A DNA stretch of 64,000 bases from Sva-07 sp041685755 (GTDB lineage: Bacteria > Actinomycetota > Acidimicrobiia > Acidimicrobiales > Ilumatobacteraceae), in contig JAWLFC010000003.1 in NCBI GenBank assembly GCA_041685755.1, positions 7,977 through 71,976 on the forward strand, written 5' to 3'. Below, piece after piece: positions 8,315 through 16,165 of the stretch. Made by a program: the position numbers and the translations under genes. Numbering within the stretch: the first letter of the stretch is position 1; the number at the start of each line of letters is the position of its first letter. The notes beneath the pieces are model-generated. The model had not been told where the DNA came from and ran no database searches. It saw only the letters and a program-made list of their open reading frames with translations.

Positions 8315-8671
8315 ATGAAGTTCATGAATACGTCGAGCGCCTCCACCGAGCCCGAATCCTGCTGTGCGCCGCTGCTGCGAGCTGCGCTCGACGAGGAACA
8401 GGCGGTCGACCTGGCCGAGGTACTCAAGGCGCTCGCCGATCCGGTGCGACTGCGACTCGTCTCGATCATCGGGACGGCCGAAGCGGGAGAAGTGTGCACC
8501 TGCGACCTGCCGGCGCTGGTCGATCGCACGCAACCCACGGTCAGCCATCACCTGTCGTTGCTGGTGAAGGCGGGCGTGCTCGAGCGAGAGCAACGCGGCA
8601 AGTGGGCGTGGTTCCGCCTCCGCCGGGAGCGGCTGGCCGCCGTCGGTGACGCCCTGGTGAACACCGGGTGA
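8315..8671 (+). CDS. arsR: ArsR/SmtB-family As(III)-responsive repressor
   Basis: A 118-residue winged-helix repressor. EVLKALADPVRLRLVSIIGT is the family N-terminal helix pair and RTQPTVSHHLSLLVKAGVLE the recognition helix. Cys residues lie at 16-17 (ESCCAP) and 61/63 (GEVCTCDL). That arrangement matches the Corynebacterium CgArsR type, where an N-terminal Cys pair and one Cys in the DNA-binding domain bind As(III), rather than the classic CxC site alone. It should repress the ars genes until arsenite is present. A start at ATG 8324, three codons downstream, is also possible and would leave all Cys intact. It is divergent from arsI and followed 53 bp later by the arsR-arsC fusion. Confidence 0.92.
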   Translation: MKFMNTSSASTEPESCCAPLLRAALDEEQAVDLAEVLKALADPVRLRLVSIIGTAEAGEVCTCDLPALVDRTQPTVSHHLSLLVKAGVLEREQRGKWAWFRLRRERLAAVGDALVNTG

Positions 8672-8724
8672 ATTCGCTCAATTTCTGTTGACTCAATGAG
8701 CACTGAGAGTCCAGGCTGTCGTCC

Positions 8725-9369
8725 ATGGACTCGATCGCCCGACGCGCAGCGATACACGCCGCACTCGGCGAGCCGGCGCGGTTGGCGATCGTGGACGACC
8801 TCGCGGCCAGCGATCGGTCGCCGACGGAGCTCGCCGCCCGGCTCTCGATGCCGACCAACCTGCTCGCCCACCACCTCGACGTCCTCGAAGGTGTCGGACT
8901 GATCGAGCGATTCGTGTCGGCGGGCGACCGCCGCCGTCGCTACGTCCGACTCCTGCGGGCGCCGCTCACCCGGCTCGGCGTGGCCACGGCGCCTCCCGCG
9001 GGACAGGTGTTGTTCGTCTGCAGCCACAACTCCGCCCGCTCGCAACTGGCAGCAGCGCTGTGGGCAGCTCGCACCGGCGGGCTGGCGACGTCCGCCGGCA
9101 CGCACCCCGCCGATCGCGTCCACCCCGGAGCGGTCGCTGCGGCGTCGCGCGTCGGGCTCGATCTCGGCAGCGCCGAGCCCCGCACGCTCGATGCCGACGA
9201 GCACGCCGATCTCGTCGTGACCGTGTGCGACCAGGCGCACGAGGAACTCGATCCCGAACCGGGTTGGTGGCACTGGTCGCTGCCCGACCCGGTCGAGGAC
9301 GGCCGCGCCGCGGCGTTCGACGCCGTGATCACCGAACTCGACGACCGCATCCGCGCGGTTGCGAACTGA
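8725..9369 (+). CDS. ArsR-type winged helix fused to LMW-phosphatase-type arsenate reductase
   Basis: 214 residues with two domains. Residues about 1-80 are an ArsR-like winged helix (ALGEPARLAIVDDL; SPTELAARLSMPTNLLAHHL) without any Cys, so it cannot sense As(III) as ArsR does. Residues about 92-214 are a low-molecular-weight tyrosine-phosphatase fold with active site CSHNSARS (C99-x5-R105) and a DPVEDG acid loop, as in LMW-PTP-type ArsC. The C-terminal half should reduce arsenate or be a derived ligand sensor. Such ArsR-LMWP fusions occur in some actinobacterial and other ars operons. The inverted repeat GACTC/GAGTC upstream (8690-8711) could be its operator. Confidence 0.88.
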   Translation: MDSIARRAAIHAALGEPARLAIVDDLAASDRSPTELAARLSMPTNLLAHHLDVLEGVGLIERFVSAGDRRRRYVRLLRAPLTRLGVATAPPAGQVLFVCSHNSARSQLAAALWAARTGGLATSAGTHPADRVHPGAVAAASRVGLDLGSAEPRTLDADEHADLVVTVCDQAHEELDPEPGWWHWSLPDPVEDGRAAAFDAVITELDDRIRAVAN

Positions 9370-9393
9370 GCGAGAAGAGAAAGAGGAACCGCG

Positions 9394-10056
9394 ATGACCG
9401 ACGATCGGGTCGAACTCACCACCGAAGAGATCATGTTGATCCGCCAAGGTGCGGAGCGGCTGCGCCACCAGTTCGAGGGCACGTTCAACGTGGAGACCAT
9501 CGAGCGGTACATGCTCGACTCCCAGGAGCTGCTGCAGGCAAAGGCGAAGTTCACGAAGTGGCTGCCGCTACTGATCGAGCGCCTCACCCGCGACCGGCTG
9601 CGCGCGCTGACGCGCCTCGAAAACGGCAGCAACGCCAAGCCGGCGGTGTTGTTCCTGTGCGTCCACAACGCCGGACGCTCGCAGATGGGTGCCGGCTGGT
9701 TGCACCACCTCGCCGGTGACACCGTCGACGTGTTCTCCGGTGGCACCGATCCTGGCATCGAACTGAACGCTGCTGCGGTCGCGGCGATGGCCGAGGTCGG
9801 CATCGACATCGGTGGCGAGCTGCCGCAACCGTGGACCGACGAGATCGCTCGTGCCGTGGACGTGATCGTCTCCATGGGGTGCGGCGACGCCTGTCCGATC
9901 TACCCGGGCAAGCGCTACGAGGAGTGGGACCTGGGCAGCCCGTCCGGCCAGCCGATCGAGGTGGTACGCGAGATCCGCGACGACGTCCGCACCCGAGTCG
10001 AAGCACTGATCGCCTCGCTCGGACTCGGCGTCACGATCCCGGAACCGCAACGGTGA
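9394..10056 (+). CDS. arsC: Arsenate reductase, LMW-phosphatase type with N-terminal three-helix domain
   Basis: 220 residues. The first about 80 form the helical bundle seen in actinobacterial arsenate reductases (RLRHQFEGTFNVETIERYM ... KFTKWLPLLIERLTRDRL). The catalytic domain begins at VLFLCVHNAGRS (C89-x5-R95) and contains SMGCGDACPIYPGKRYEEWD with Cys about 163 and 167, the usual redox/resolving region. It should reduce As(V) to As(III) in the cytosol; in actinobacteria this chemistry often uses mycothiol, but the reductant cannot be read from sequence. Its stop overlaps the GTG of the next gene by 4 nt (GTGA). Confidence 0.92.
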   Translation: MTDDRVELTTEEIMLIRQGAERLRHQFEGTFNVETIERYMLDSQELLQAKAKFTKWLPLLIERLTRDRLRALTRLENGSNAKPAVLFLCVHNAGRSQMGAGWLHHLAGDTVDVFSGGTDPGIELNAAAVAAMAEVGIDIGGELPQPWTDEIARAVDVIVSMGCGDACPIYPGKRYEEWDLGSPSGQPIEVVREIRDDVRTRVEALIASLGLGVTIPEPQR

Positions 10057-11105
10057 GCACCAGGATCGGCATCAACGGGTTCGGCCGCATCGGTCGGCTG
10101 GTCGTGCGCGCCCTGCGCGAGCAGTCCGGTCTCGAGCTCGTGCACGTGAACGAACCGTTCGCCGACGTCGCAACGGCGGCGCATCTGTTGGAGTTCGACA
10201 CGGTCCACGGGCGCTACGCCGGCTCGGTCTCCGTCGGCGACGGCCAGCTGGAGATCGACGGAGCCGCGGTCGGCTACTCCTCGATCGCGTCGCCGGGCGA
10301 CGTGCCGTGGCAGGCCGCCGACGTCGACATCGTGTTGGAGTGCTCCGGCAAGTTCCGGACCTCCGAGTTGTTGGCGCCGTACTTCGATCGTGGCGTGCGC
10401 ACGGTGATCGTCGCCGCCCCGGTCAAGGACGACGACGTGCTCAACATCGTGATGGGCTGCAACGACCACCTCTACGACCCCGCCGTCCATCACGTCGTCA
10501 CCGCTGCATCGTGCACCACCAACTGCCTGGCCCCGGTCGTCAAGGTCCTCCACGAGCAGATCGGGATCGAGCGCGGCGTCATCACCACGATCCACGACGC
10601 CACCAACACCCAGGTCGTCGTCGACGCACCGCACAAGGACCTGCGACGGGCGCGCTCGGCCCTCAACTCACTGATCCCGACCTCGACCGGATCGGCCACG
10701 GCGATCACCATGATCTATCCCGAGCTGACCGGGAAGTTGAACGGTGTCGCCGTGCGAGTTCCGTTGCTGAACGCGTCGCTCACCGACGCGGTGTTCTCGA
10801 TGAACCGCGACGTCACCGTCGAGGAGGTCAACGCGCTGCTGCGCGACGCCGCCGACGGCGAACTGAAGGGGATCCTGGGCTTCGAGGATCGGCCGCTGGT
10901 GTCGGCCGACTACACCAACGACACCCGGTCCGGCATCGTCGACGGCCCGTCGACGATGGTCGTCGACGACCGCATGGTCAAGGTCCTGATCTGGTACGAC
11001 AACGAGTACGGCTACGCCTTCCGCATGGCCGACCTCACCGCGATGATCGCCGGCACGATGGCCGACGGTGTCGGGTCCGGATCGACCGACGAGGGCCCGA
11101 CGTGA
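10053..11105 (+). CDS. Arsenic-operon glyceraldehyde-3-phosphate dehydrogenase (ArsJ partner)
   Basis: A 350-residue GAPDH. INGFGRIGRLVVRAL is the NAD-binding start, ASCTTNCLAP carries the catalytic Cys (about 154), and YDNEYGYAFRM the family C-terminal motif. It starts at GTG 10053 inside the arsC stop and overlaps arsJ by 4 nt at its end. In known arsJ operons this GAPDH uses arsenate in place of phosphate to form unstable 1-arseno-3-phosphoglycerate, which ArsJ exports, so arsenate leaves without reduction. Here the gene order is the same. It is probably separate from the housekeeping glycolytic GAPDH, which is not in this window. Confidence 0.92.
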   Translation: MSTRIGINGFGRIGRLVVRALREQSGLELVHVNEPFADVATAAHLLEFDTVHGRYAGSVSVGDGQLEIDGAAVGYSSIASPGDVPWQAADVDIVLECSGKFRTSELLAPYFDRGVRTVIVAAPVKDDDVLNIVMGCNDHLYDPAVHHVVTAASCTTNCLAPVVKVLHEQIGIERGVITTIHDATNTQVVVDAPHKDLRRARSALNSLIPTSTGSATAITMIYPELTGKLNGVAVRVPLLNASLTDAVFSMNRDVTVEEVNALLRDAADGELKGILGFEDRPLVSADYTNDTRSGIVDGPSTMVVDDRMVKVLIWYDNEYGYAFRMADLTAMIAGTMADGVGSGSTDEGPT

Positions 11106-12364
11106 AACTGCGGAACTACGTCCTGGTCACCGCCGGCTACTGGGCGTTCACGCTCACCGACGGCGCGCTGCGCATGCTCGTGCTGCTGTACTTCCACGAG
11201 CTCGGCTACTCGCCGGTGGCGATCGCCTTCCTGTTCCTCCTCTACGAGTTCATGGGGATCGTCACCAACCTCGTCGGTGGCTGGGTCGGCGCCCGCAGCG
11301 GCCTGAACCGCACGCTCCTGGTCGGGCTCGGCATCCAGGTGGTCGCCCTCGTCGGGCTCACCTTCCACGACCCGAGCTGGATCGAGTGGATCTCGGTCGC
11401 GTTCGTGATGGGCCTCCAGGCGCTGTCCGGGGTCGCCAAGGACCTCACCAAGATGAGCTCCAAGAGCGCCGTCAAGTTCATGGCCGGCGAGGGCGCCCTC
11501 TTCCGTCTCGTCGCCATCCTCACCGGCTCGAAGAACGCTCTCAAGGGCTTCGGCTTCTTCGTCGGTGCGGTGCTGCTGTCGTGGATCGGCTACGACGCCG
11601 CTCTGTGGTCGATGGCGGCGATGATCACCGTCGTACTCGTCGCCGTCGGCGTGCTCCTCGACGAGGACATCGGTCGGGCGAAGGTGAAGCCCGAGCTGCG
11701 GTCGATCCTGTCGAAGTCGGCGGCGATCAACCGGTTGTCGGCCGCCCGCTTCTTCCTGTTCGCGTCGCGCGACATCTGGTTCGTCGTTGCGCTGCCGATC
11801 TTCCTGACCGACGTGTTCGACTGGTCGTTCGAGCAGGTCGGCGGGTTCCTCGCCGCCTGGTTGATCGGATACGGCATCGTGCAGTCGTTCGCTCCACGCC
11901 TGTTGCGCCGCTCGATCGCCAGCGTCGACGCCGAGATCGGGGCCGCTCGCACCTGGGCGTTCGTGCTCGCTGTCGTCTCGGCGGCGATGGCGATCGGCGT
12001 GGCGCTCGACGTCGCGGTCACCGCAGTGGTCGTCGGCGGGTTGATCGTGTTCGGCGTGGTGTTCGCGATCAACTCGTCGCTGCACTCGTACCTGATCCTG
12101 GCCTACTCCCGGGGCGACGACGTGTCGCTCGACGTCGGCTTCTACTATTCCGCCAATGCCACCGGACGCCTGGTCGGCACGCTCCTCTCGGGCGTGCTCT
12201 ACCTGTGGGGTGGCCTCGAGCTGGCGCTGTGGGGATCAGCCGCCTTCGTCGCCGTCACCTGGCTGCTGACCCTGCGCTTGCCGGCGCTCACCACCGACGA
12301 CGAACAGCGCGAGGACACCTCGACCACACGCCGACCTGCCGGAACGCCGACGTCGGACCGGTGA
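11102..12364 (+). CDS. arsJ: ArsJ, MFS-type efflux permease for 1-arseno-3-phosphoglycerate
   Basis: A 420-residue multi-spanning protein opening VKLRNYVLVTAGYWAFTLTD, the conserved start of ArsJ, followed by GALRMLVLLYFHELG. The hydrophobic profile suggests 10-12 TM helices, as in MFS carriers. It removes the arsenylated triose acid produced by the preceding GAPDH, which then breaks down outside to arsenate. The GTG start is embedded in the GAPDH stop (GTGA), so translation is coupled. It ends 16 bp before the stop of the converging small ars protein. Confidence 0.93.
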   Translation: MKLRNYVLVTAGYWAFTLTDGALRMLVLLYFHELGYSPVAIAFLFLLYEFMGIVTNLVGGWVGARSGLNRTLLVGLGIQVVALVGLTFHDPSWIEWISVAFVMGLQALSGVAKDLTKMSSKSAVKFMAGEGALFRLVAILTGSKNALKGFGFFVGAVLLSWIGYDAALWSMAAMITVVLVAVGVLLDEDIGRAKVKPELRSILSKSAAINRLSAARFFLFASRDIWFVVALPIFLTDVFDWSFEQVGGFLAAWLIGYGIVQSFAPRLLRRSIASVDAEIGAARTWAFVLAVVSAAMAIGVALDVAVTAVVVGGLIVFGVVFAINSSLHSYLILAYSRGDDVSLDVGFYYSANATGRLVGTLLSGVLYLWGGLELALWGSAAFVAVTWLLTLRLPALTTDDEQREDTSTTRRPAGTPTSDR

Positions 12365-12380
12365 CACCCTCGATCGTCGG

Positions 12381-12686
12381 TCAGCCTGCCACGAGGTCGA
12401 CGCCCAGCACCACGAGCCGACGCCACCGCGCGAACCCGTCGGTGTCGATCGTCCAGGAACCGTCGGCTCCGACCACTCCCGGATCCACGTAGACGACGGT
12501 GCCCGACACCTCGAACCGCTCCACGCCGTCGAGCAGTTCCGGCGCACCGGGCTCGGCGACCGGCACGGCCGCGGCACCGCCGCAGCACCCGTGACGACGG
12601 CTCGGGCGGACGTGTACCGGTCGACCGGCGAGGAGCGCTCGGGCCGACGCAGTCAGCTGTGGTGGGGTCACCGCAGCGTCACTCAT
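12381..12686 (-). CDS. Small unknown Cys-Cys protein coupled to acr3
   Basis: 101 residues, unrecognised. It contains PSRRHGCCGGAAAVPV at about 31-46 with a Cys pair inside a His/Gly-rich turn, then a beta-rich stretch (RFEVSGTVVYVDPGVVGADG) and a C-terminal WRRLVVLGVDLV. There is no signal peptide or TM helix, so it is probably cytosolic. Its ATG overlaps the acr3 stop by 4 nt (ATGA), so it should be made together with the arsenite carrier. A CC pair in a small protein next to an arsenite pump suggests arsenic or thiophilic-metal binding, but that is inference. The frame continues upstream through acr3 in another frame, which is a shadow. Confidence 0.75.
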   Translation of the reverse strand: MSDAAVTPPQLTASARALLAGRPVHVRPSRRHGCCGGAAAVPVAEPGAPELLDGVERFEVSGTVVYVDPGVVGADGSWTIDTDGFARWRRLVVLGVDLVAG

Positions 12687-13813
12687 GTCGCCGGTCGCGG
12701 TCGGGTCGCCGGTGTGTTCGGGAACTGGTGTCGGGTCCGGTTGGCGTAGCGCACCAGGGCCAGCATCAGCGGAACCTCCACCAGCACGCCGACCACGGTG
12801 GCCAGTGCCGCACCGGACTGCAGGCCGAACAGGGCGATCGCCGCGGCCACGGCGAGCTCGAAGAAGTTGCTGGCGCCGATCAGCGCGCCGGGTGCGGCGA
12901 CGGCGTGGCGGATCTTCCAGACATGCATCCACCGATACGCCACGGCGAAGATGAGCACGGTCTGGATCGTCAGCGGAACCGCGATCAACACGATGTGGAA
13001 CGGGTTGTCGAGGATCACTTCACCCTGGAACGCGAAGAGCAGGACGAGCGTCAGGATCAACCCGGTCGGCGTCACCACCCCGATGCGCTTCATGAACACG
13101 TCGTCGAACCACACCGAGCCCTTGCGCCGCAGCAGCCACAGCCGGGTCGTGTAGCCGGCCGCCAATGGGATCACGATGTACAGCACGACCGACAGTGCCA
13201 CGGTGTCCCACGGCACGGCGATGTCGGACACCCCGAGCAGGAACACGACGATCGGAGCGAATGCCACCAGCATGATCAGGTCGTTGAGCGAGACCTGGAC
13301 CAGCGTGTAGGCCGGATCACCGCGGACGAGGAGGCTCCACACGAAGACCATGGCGGTACAGGGAGCCGCACCCAGCAGGATGGCGCCGGCCAGGTATTCG
13401 CGTGCCAGCGCCTCCTCGATGAACGGCGAGAACACCACCAGCAGGAAGAACCAGGCGATCGCGAACATCGTGAACGGCTTGATCAGCCAGTTCACGACGG
13501 TCGTGACGACGAGGCCCCGCGGTTCGCGTCGCACCCCCACGATCGACCCGAAGTCGATCTGGACCATCATCGGGAAGATCATCGCCCAGATCAGGATCGC
13601 CACCGGGACCGACACGTTGGCGTACTCGTAACGCGACAACGTGTCGGGAATCGCCGGGAGCCACTGCCCGAGCGCGACGCCCACCACGATCGCCAACGCC
13701 ACCCACAGCGTGAGGTACCGGCCGAAGACGCCGAGGGCTGCGGCGGTGCTCGGCTCGGCGGCCGTACCACTGGTCGTCACGGCGTCGAGGTCGGATCCAT
13801 CGCCGGGCGACAT
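12683..13813 (-). CDS. acr3: ACR3-type arsenite efflux transporter
   Basis: 376 residues with about 10 TM helices. Diagnostic segments are SVPVAILIWAMIFPMMVQID (helix 2), GAILLGAAPCTAMVFVWSLL with the conserved Cys needed for As(III) transport, and VSLNDLIMLVAFAPIV. It extrudes arsenite using the membrane potential or proton gradient. ATG 13813 gives the family length; the open frame further upstream is antisense to the P450 gene. It is transcribed towards arsJ and is co-transcribed with the downstream small CC protein. The 160-bp gap to the divergent P450 probably holds its promoter, though I see no clear boxes. Confidence 0.95.
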   Translation of the reverse strand: MSPGDGSDLDAVTTSGTAAEPSTAAALGVFGRYLTLWVALAIVVGVALGQWLPAIPDTLSRYEYANVSVPVAILIWAMIFPMMVQIDFGSIVGVRREPRGLVVTTVVNWLIKPFTMFAIAWFFLLVVFSPFIEEALAREYLAGAILLGAAPCTAMVFVWSLLVRGDPAYTLVQVSLNDLIMLVAFAPIVVFLLGVSDIAVPWDTVALSVVLYIVIPLAAGYTTRLWLLRRKGSVWFDDVFMKRIGVVTPTGLILTLVLLFAFQGEVILDNPFHIVLIAVPLTIQTVLIFAVAYRWMHVWKIRHAVAAPGALIGASNFFELAVAAAIALFGLQSGAALATVVGVLVEVPLMLALVRYANRTRHQFPNTPATRPRPAT

Positions 13814-13973
13814 GATCCCAGTCTGGCGGACGCTGCCGGACGAACCTCGGCGTACTTCACACAAACCCCCAACGGGTAGCTGTCGGGCACGTTCCGGCTC
13901 ATCGACGAGTGCTCGACGCTGCAAGACTCGCGGCATCGGACCGTCGTGCGACGGTCGAGAGAGGGGGACCGAG

Positions 13974-15188
13974 ATGGCATACGGGGGCGAACACGTCGAG
14001 ATGGCGCCGGTGGAGAACTGGCTGACCGACTGGGACTGGCTCGACGACCAGTGGGGCGAGAACGCCATCGACATCTGGAACTCGGTGCGCGAGCAGTGCC
14101 CCGTGGCCACCACGGAGCGGTACGGACGAGCGTTCATGCCCGTGACGATGGAGAGCGTCGCCCAGGTGGCCAACGACACCGAGCACTTCTCCTCGATCTG
14201 GGTCAACGTCGGTCGGCCCGACGCGCCCCGACGCCCCGCCCCGCCGATCACCTCCGACCCGCCCGACCACCACGGCCACCGGCGATTGCTCCTCCCGGCG
14301 TTCAGCCCGAAGAACGTCGCCCCGCTCGAAGCCGACCTGCGAGCGTTCTGCCGCAGTCTGATCGCGGAGCTCGACGGTGCCGACACCGCCGACGCCGCCG
14401 CGCAGTTCGCGCAGCACATCCCGGTGCACGGGATCTGCAAGCTGACCGGACTGCCCGAGGAGGACGCCGATCTCTTCCGTGACTGGATCCACCGCAACTT
14501 CCAGCTGGCGCCACGCGACAACGCCGTGCGAATCGCGGTCGCCACCGAGATGCGCGAATACGTCGACGGGCTGCTGAACGAACGCCTCGCCGACCCCCGC
14601 GACGACATGCTGACCACGATCGCCAATGCCGAGATCGACGGCGCACCGGTCGACTGGGACCTGAAGGTCGGCTACATCAACCTGCTGATCATCGCCGGGA
14701 TCGACACGACCTGGAGTGCGATCGGCTCCGGCCTCTGGCACTTCGCTCAGCACCCCGAACAGGTCGCCCGCCTCGTCGCTGTCGACGACGACGACCTGCT
14801 GTGGAACACCGCCACCGAGGAGGTGCTGCGGTACTACGCCCCGGTGACGATGGCCCGCAAGGTGATCGGCGAGACCGAGGTGGGCGGCTGCCCGGTCCAC
14901 CCCGGCGACCAGATGCTGCTCACCTTCCCCGCCGCCAACCACGACCCTGCCGCCTTCGAACGCGCCGACGAGTTCGACATGGATCGCCTCAACAACCGCC
15001 ACGTCGCGTTCGGGCTCGGCATCCACCGCTGCGTCGGCTCGAACCTGGCGCGTCTCGAGTGCACGGTCGCCTTCCAGGAATGGCTCCGTGCCTTTCCGAA
15101 CTACACGCTCGACACCAGCCGTACGACCACCTGGGCCAACGGCCAGGTCCGCGGCCCCCGCAACATCCCGGTCCTGCTCGACCGCTGA
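13974..15188 (+). CDS. Cytochrome P450
   Basis: 404 residues, complete. The I-helix oxygen-activation motif AGIDTT is at about 241-246, ExxR is EEVLR (about 282-286), and the heme loop FGLGIHRCVGSNLARLE has the axial Cys at about 353. Length and motifs fit soluble bacterial class I P450s, which need ferredoxin and reductase from elsewhere; none is adjacent. Unusually acidic residues (DWDWLDDQWGEN) precede the A-helix. A purine-rich Shine-Dalgarno stretch (GAGAGGGGGACCGAG) supports ATG 13974. Substrate unknown. Its neighbours (arsenic genes, ABC exporter) give no hint. Confidence 0.93.
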   Translation: MAYGGEHVEMAPVENWLTDWDWLDDQWGENAIDIWNSVREQCPVATTERYGRAFMPVTMESVAQVANDTEHFSSIWVNVGRPDAPRRPAPPITSDPPDHHGHRRLLLPAFSPKNVAPLEADLRAFCRSLIAELDGADTADAAAQFAQHIPVHGICKLTGLPEEDADLFRDWIHRNFQLAPRDNAVRIAVATEMREYVDGLLNERLADPRDDMLTTIANAEIDGAPVDWDLKVGYINLLIIAGIDTTWSAIGSGLWHFAQHPEQVARLVAVDDDDLLWNTATEEVLRYYAPVTMARKVIGETEVGGCPVHPGDQMLLTFPAANHDPAAFERADEFDMDRLNNRHVAFGLGIHRCVGSNLARLECTVAFQEWLRAFPNYTLDTSRTTTWANGQVRGPRNIPVLLDR

Positions 15189-15235
15189 GCCCTGTCGACG
15201 TTTCGACGAGCGGACCGCGTGCAAGCCTGGAGGGC

Positions 15236-16165
15236 ATGGCCGATCAGCTGATCCTGCGCGGCATCAGCCACTCCTTCGGAGAGCGACAGGTACTCGACGA
15301 CGTCGACCTCGTCGTGCCACCCGGGCGCATCGTCGGGCTGCTCGGCCCGAACGGTGCCGGCAAGTCGACGCTGATGCGCGTGCTGTTCGGCGTGATCGAA
15401 CCCGACGCCGGCAGCGTGCAGTGGCGCGGCCGGGACGCCACCGACGTCGATCGGCGGGGCTGGGGCTACATGCCCCAGGAGCGCGGCCTGTACCTCGACA
15501 TGCGCGTCCACGACCAACTCGTGTGGCTCGCTCGTCTGCACGGCGTCGACCGTGAGACCGCGAGCTCGCGGGCCGCCGACCTGCTGGAGCGCCTCGACCT
15601 CGGCGACCGCGGCGGCGACATCGTCAAGGACCTCTCCGGCGGGATGGCCCAACGGGTGCAGCTCGCGGCAGCGCTCGTTCACCAGCCCGAGGTCGTCGTG
15701 CTCGACGAACCGTTCGCCGGCCTCGACCCGGGCGCGGTCGACTTCCTCACCGACCTGCTGTTCGAACACGTCGCCGCCGGACGTCACCTCGTGTTCTCGA
15801 GCCACCAGCTCGACCTCGTCGAGCACATCTGCGAGTCGATCACGCTGATCGACCACGGACGAGTCGTCCTCGACGGCAACCTGCGCGAGCTCCGGGCGGC
15901 GAGCAGCGACCGCTACCTGCGCGTCGACGCCACCGTTGAACCGTCGTGGCTGCCGCCCGGCACCGACGTCGCCGACTCCGGAGTTCGCGTCGGTACCCGG
16001 CTACGGCTCGAACCCGACGTCGACGCCGCTGCCGTACTCGATGACATCCGCCGGCATGCGACCGTCACCGACTTCGCTGTGGAGAGTCCATCGCTGTCGG
16101 AGCTGTTCCGAGCTTCGACCACGGCTCGTCCCGAAACGACACCCGAGACCGCGGGGGTCGACTGA
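15236..16165 (+). CDS. ABC transporter ATP-binding protein (NatA/CcmA type)
   Basis: 309 residues. Walker A is GLLGPNGAGKST (Lys about 43), the signature is DLSGGMAQRVQLA, Walker B VVVLDEPFAGLDPGA and H-loop SSHQLDLVEH. The Q-loop region reads YMPQERGLYLDM. The C-terminal about 80 residues form an extra domain typical of NatA-like exporters. ATG 15236 has GGAGGGC just upstream. It overlaps the permease by one base (TGATG), so the pair forms one exporter, comparable to NatAB sodium exporters or drug efflux systems; the substrate is not evident. Confidence 0.92.
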   Translation: MADQLILRGISHSFGERQVLDDVDLVVPPGRIVGLLGPNGAGKSTLMRVLFGVIEPDAGSVQWRGRDATDVDRRGWGYMPQERGLYLDMRVHDQLVWLARLHGVDRETASSRAADLLERLDLGDRGGDIVKDLSGGMAQRVQLAAALVHQPEVVVLDEPFAGLDPGAVDFLTDLLFEHVAAGRHLVFSSHQLDLVEHICESITLIDHGRVVLDGNLRELRAASSDRYLRVDATVEPSWLPPGTDVADSGVRVGTRLRLEPDVDAAAVLDDIRRHATVTDFAVESPSLSELFRASTTARPETTPETAGVD

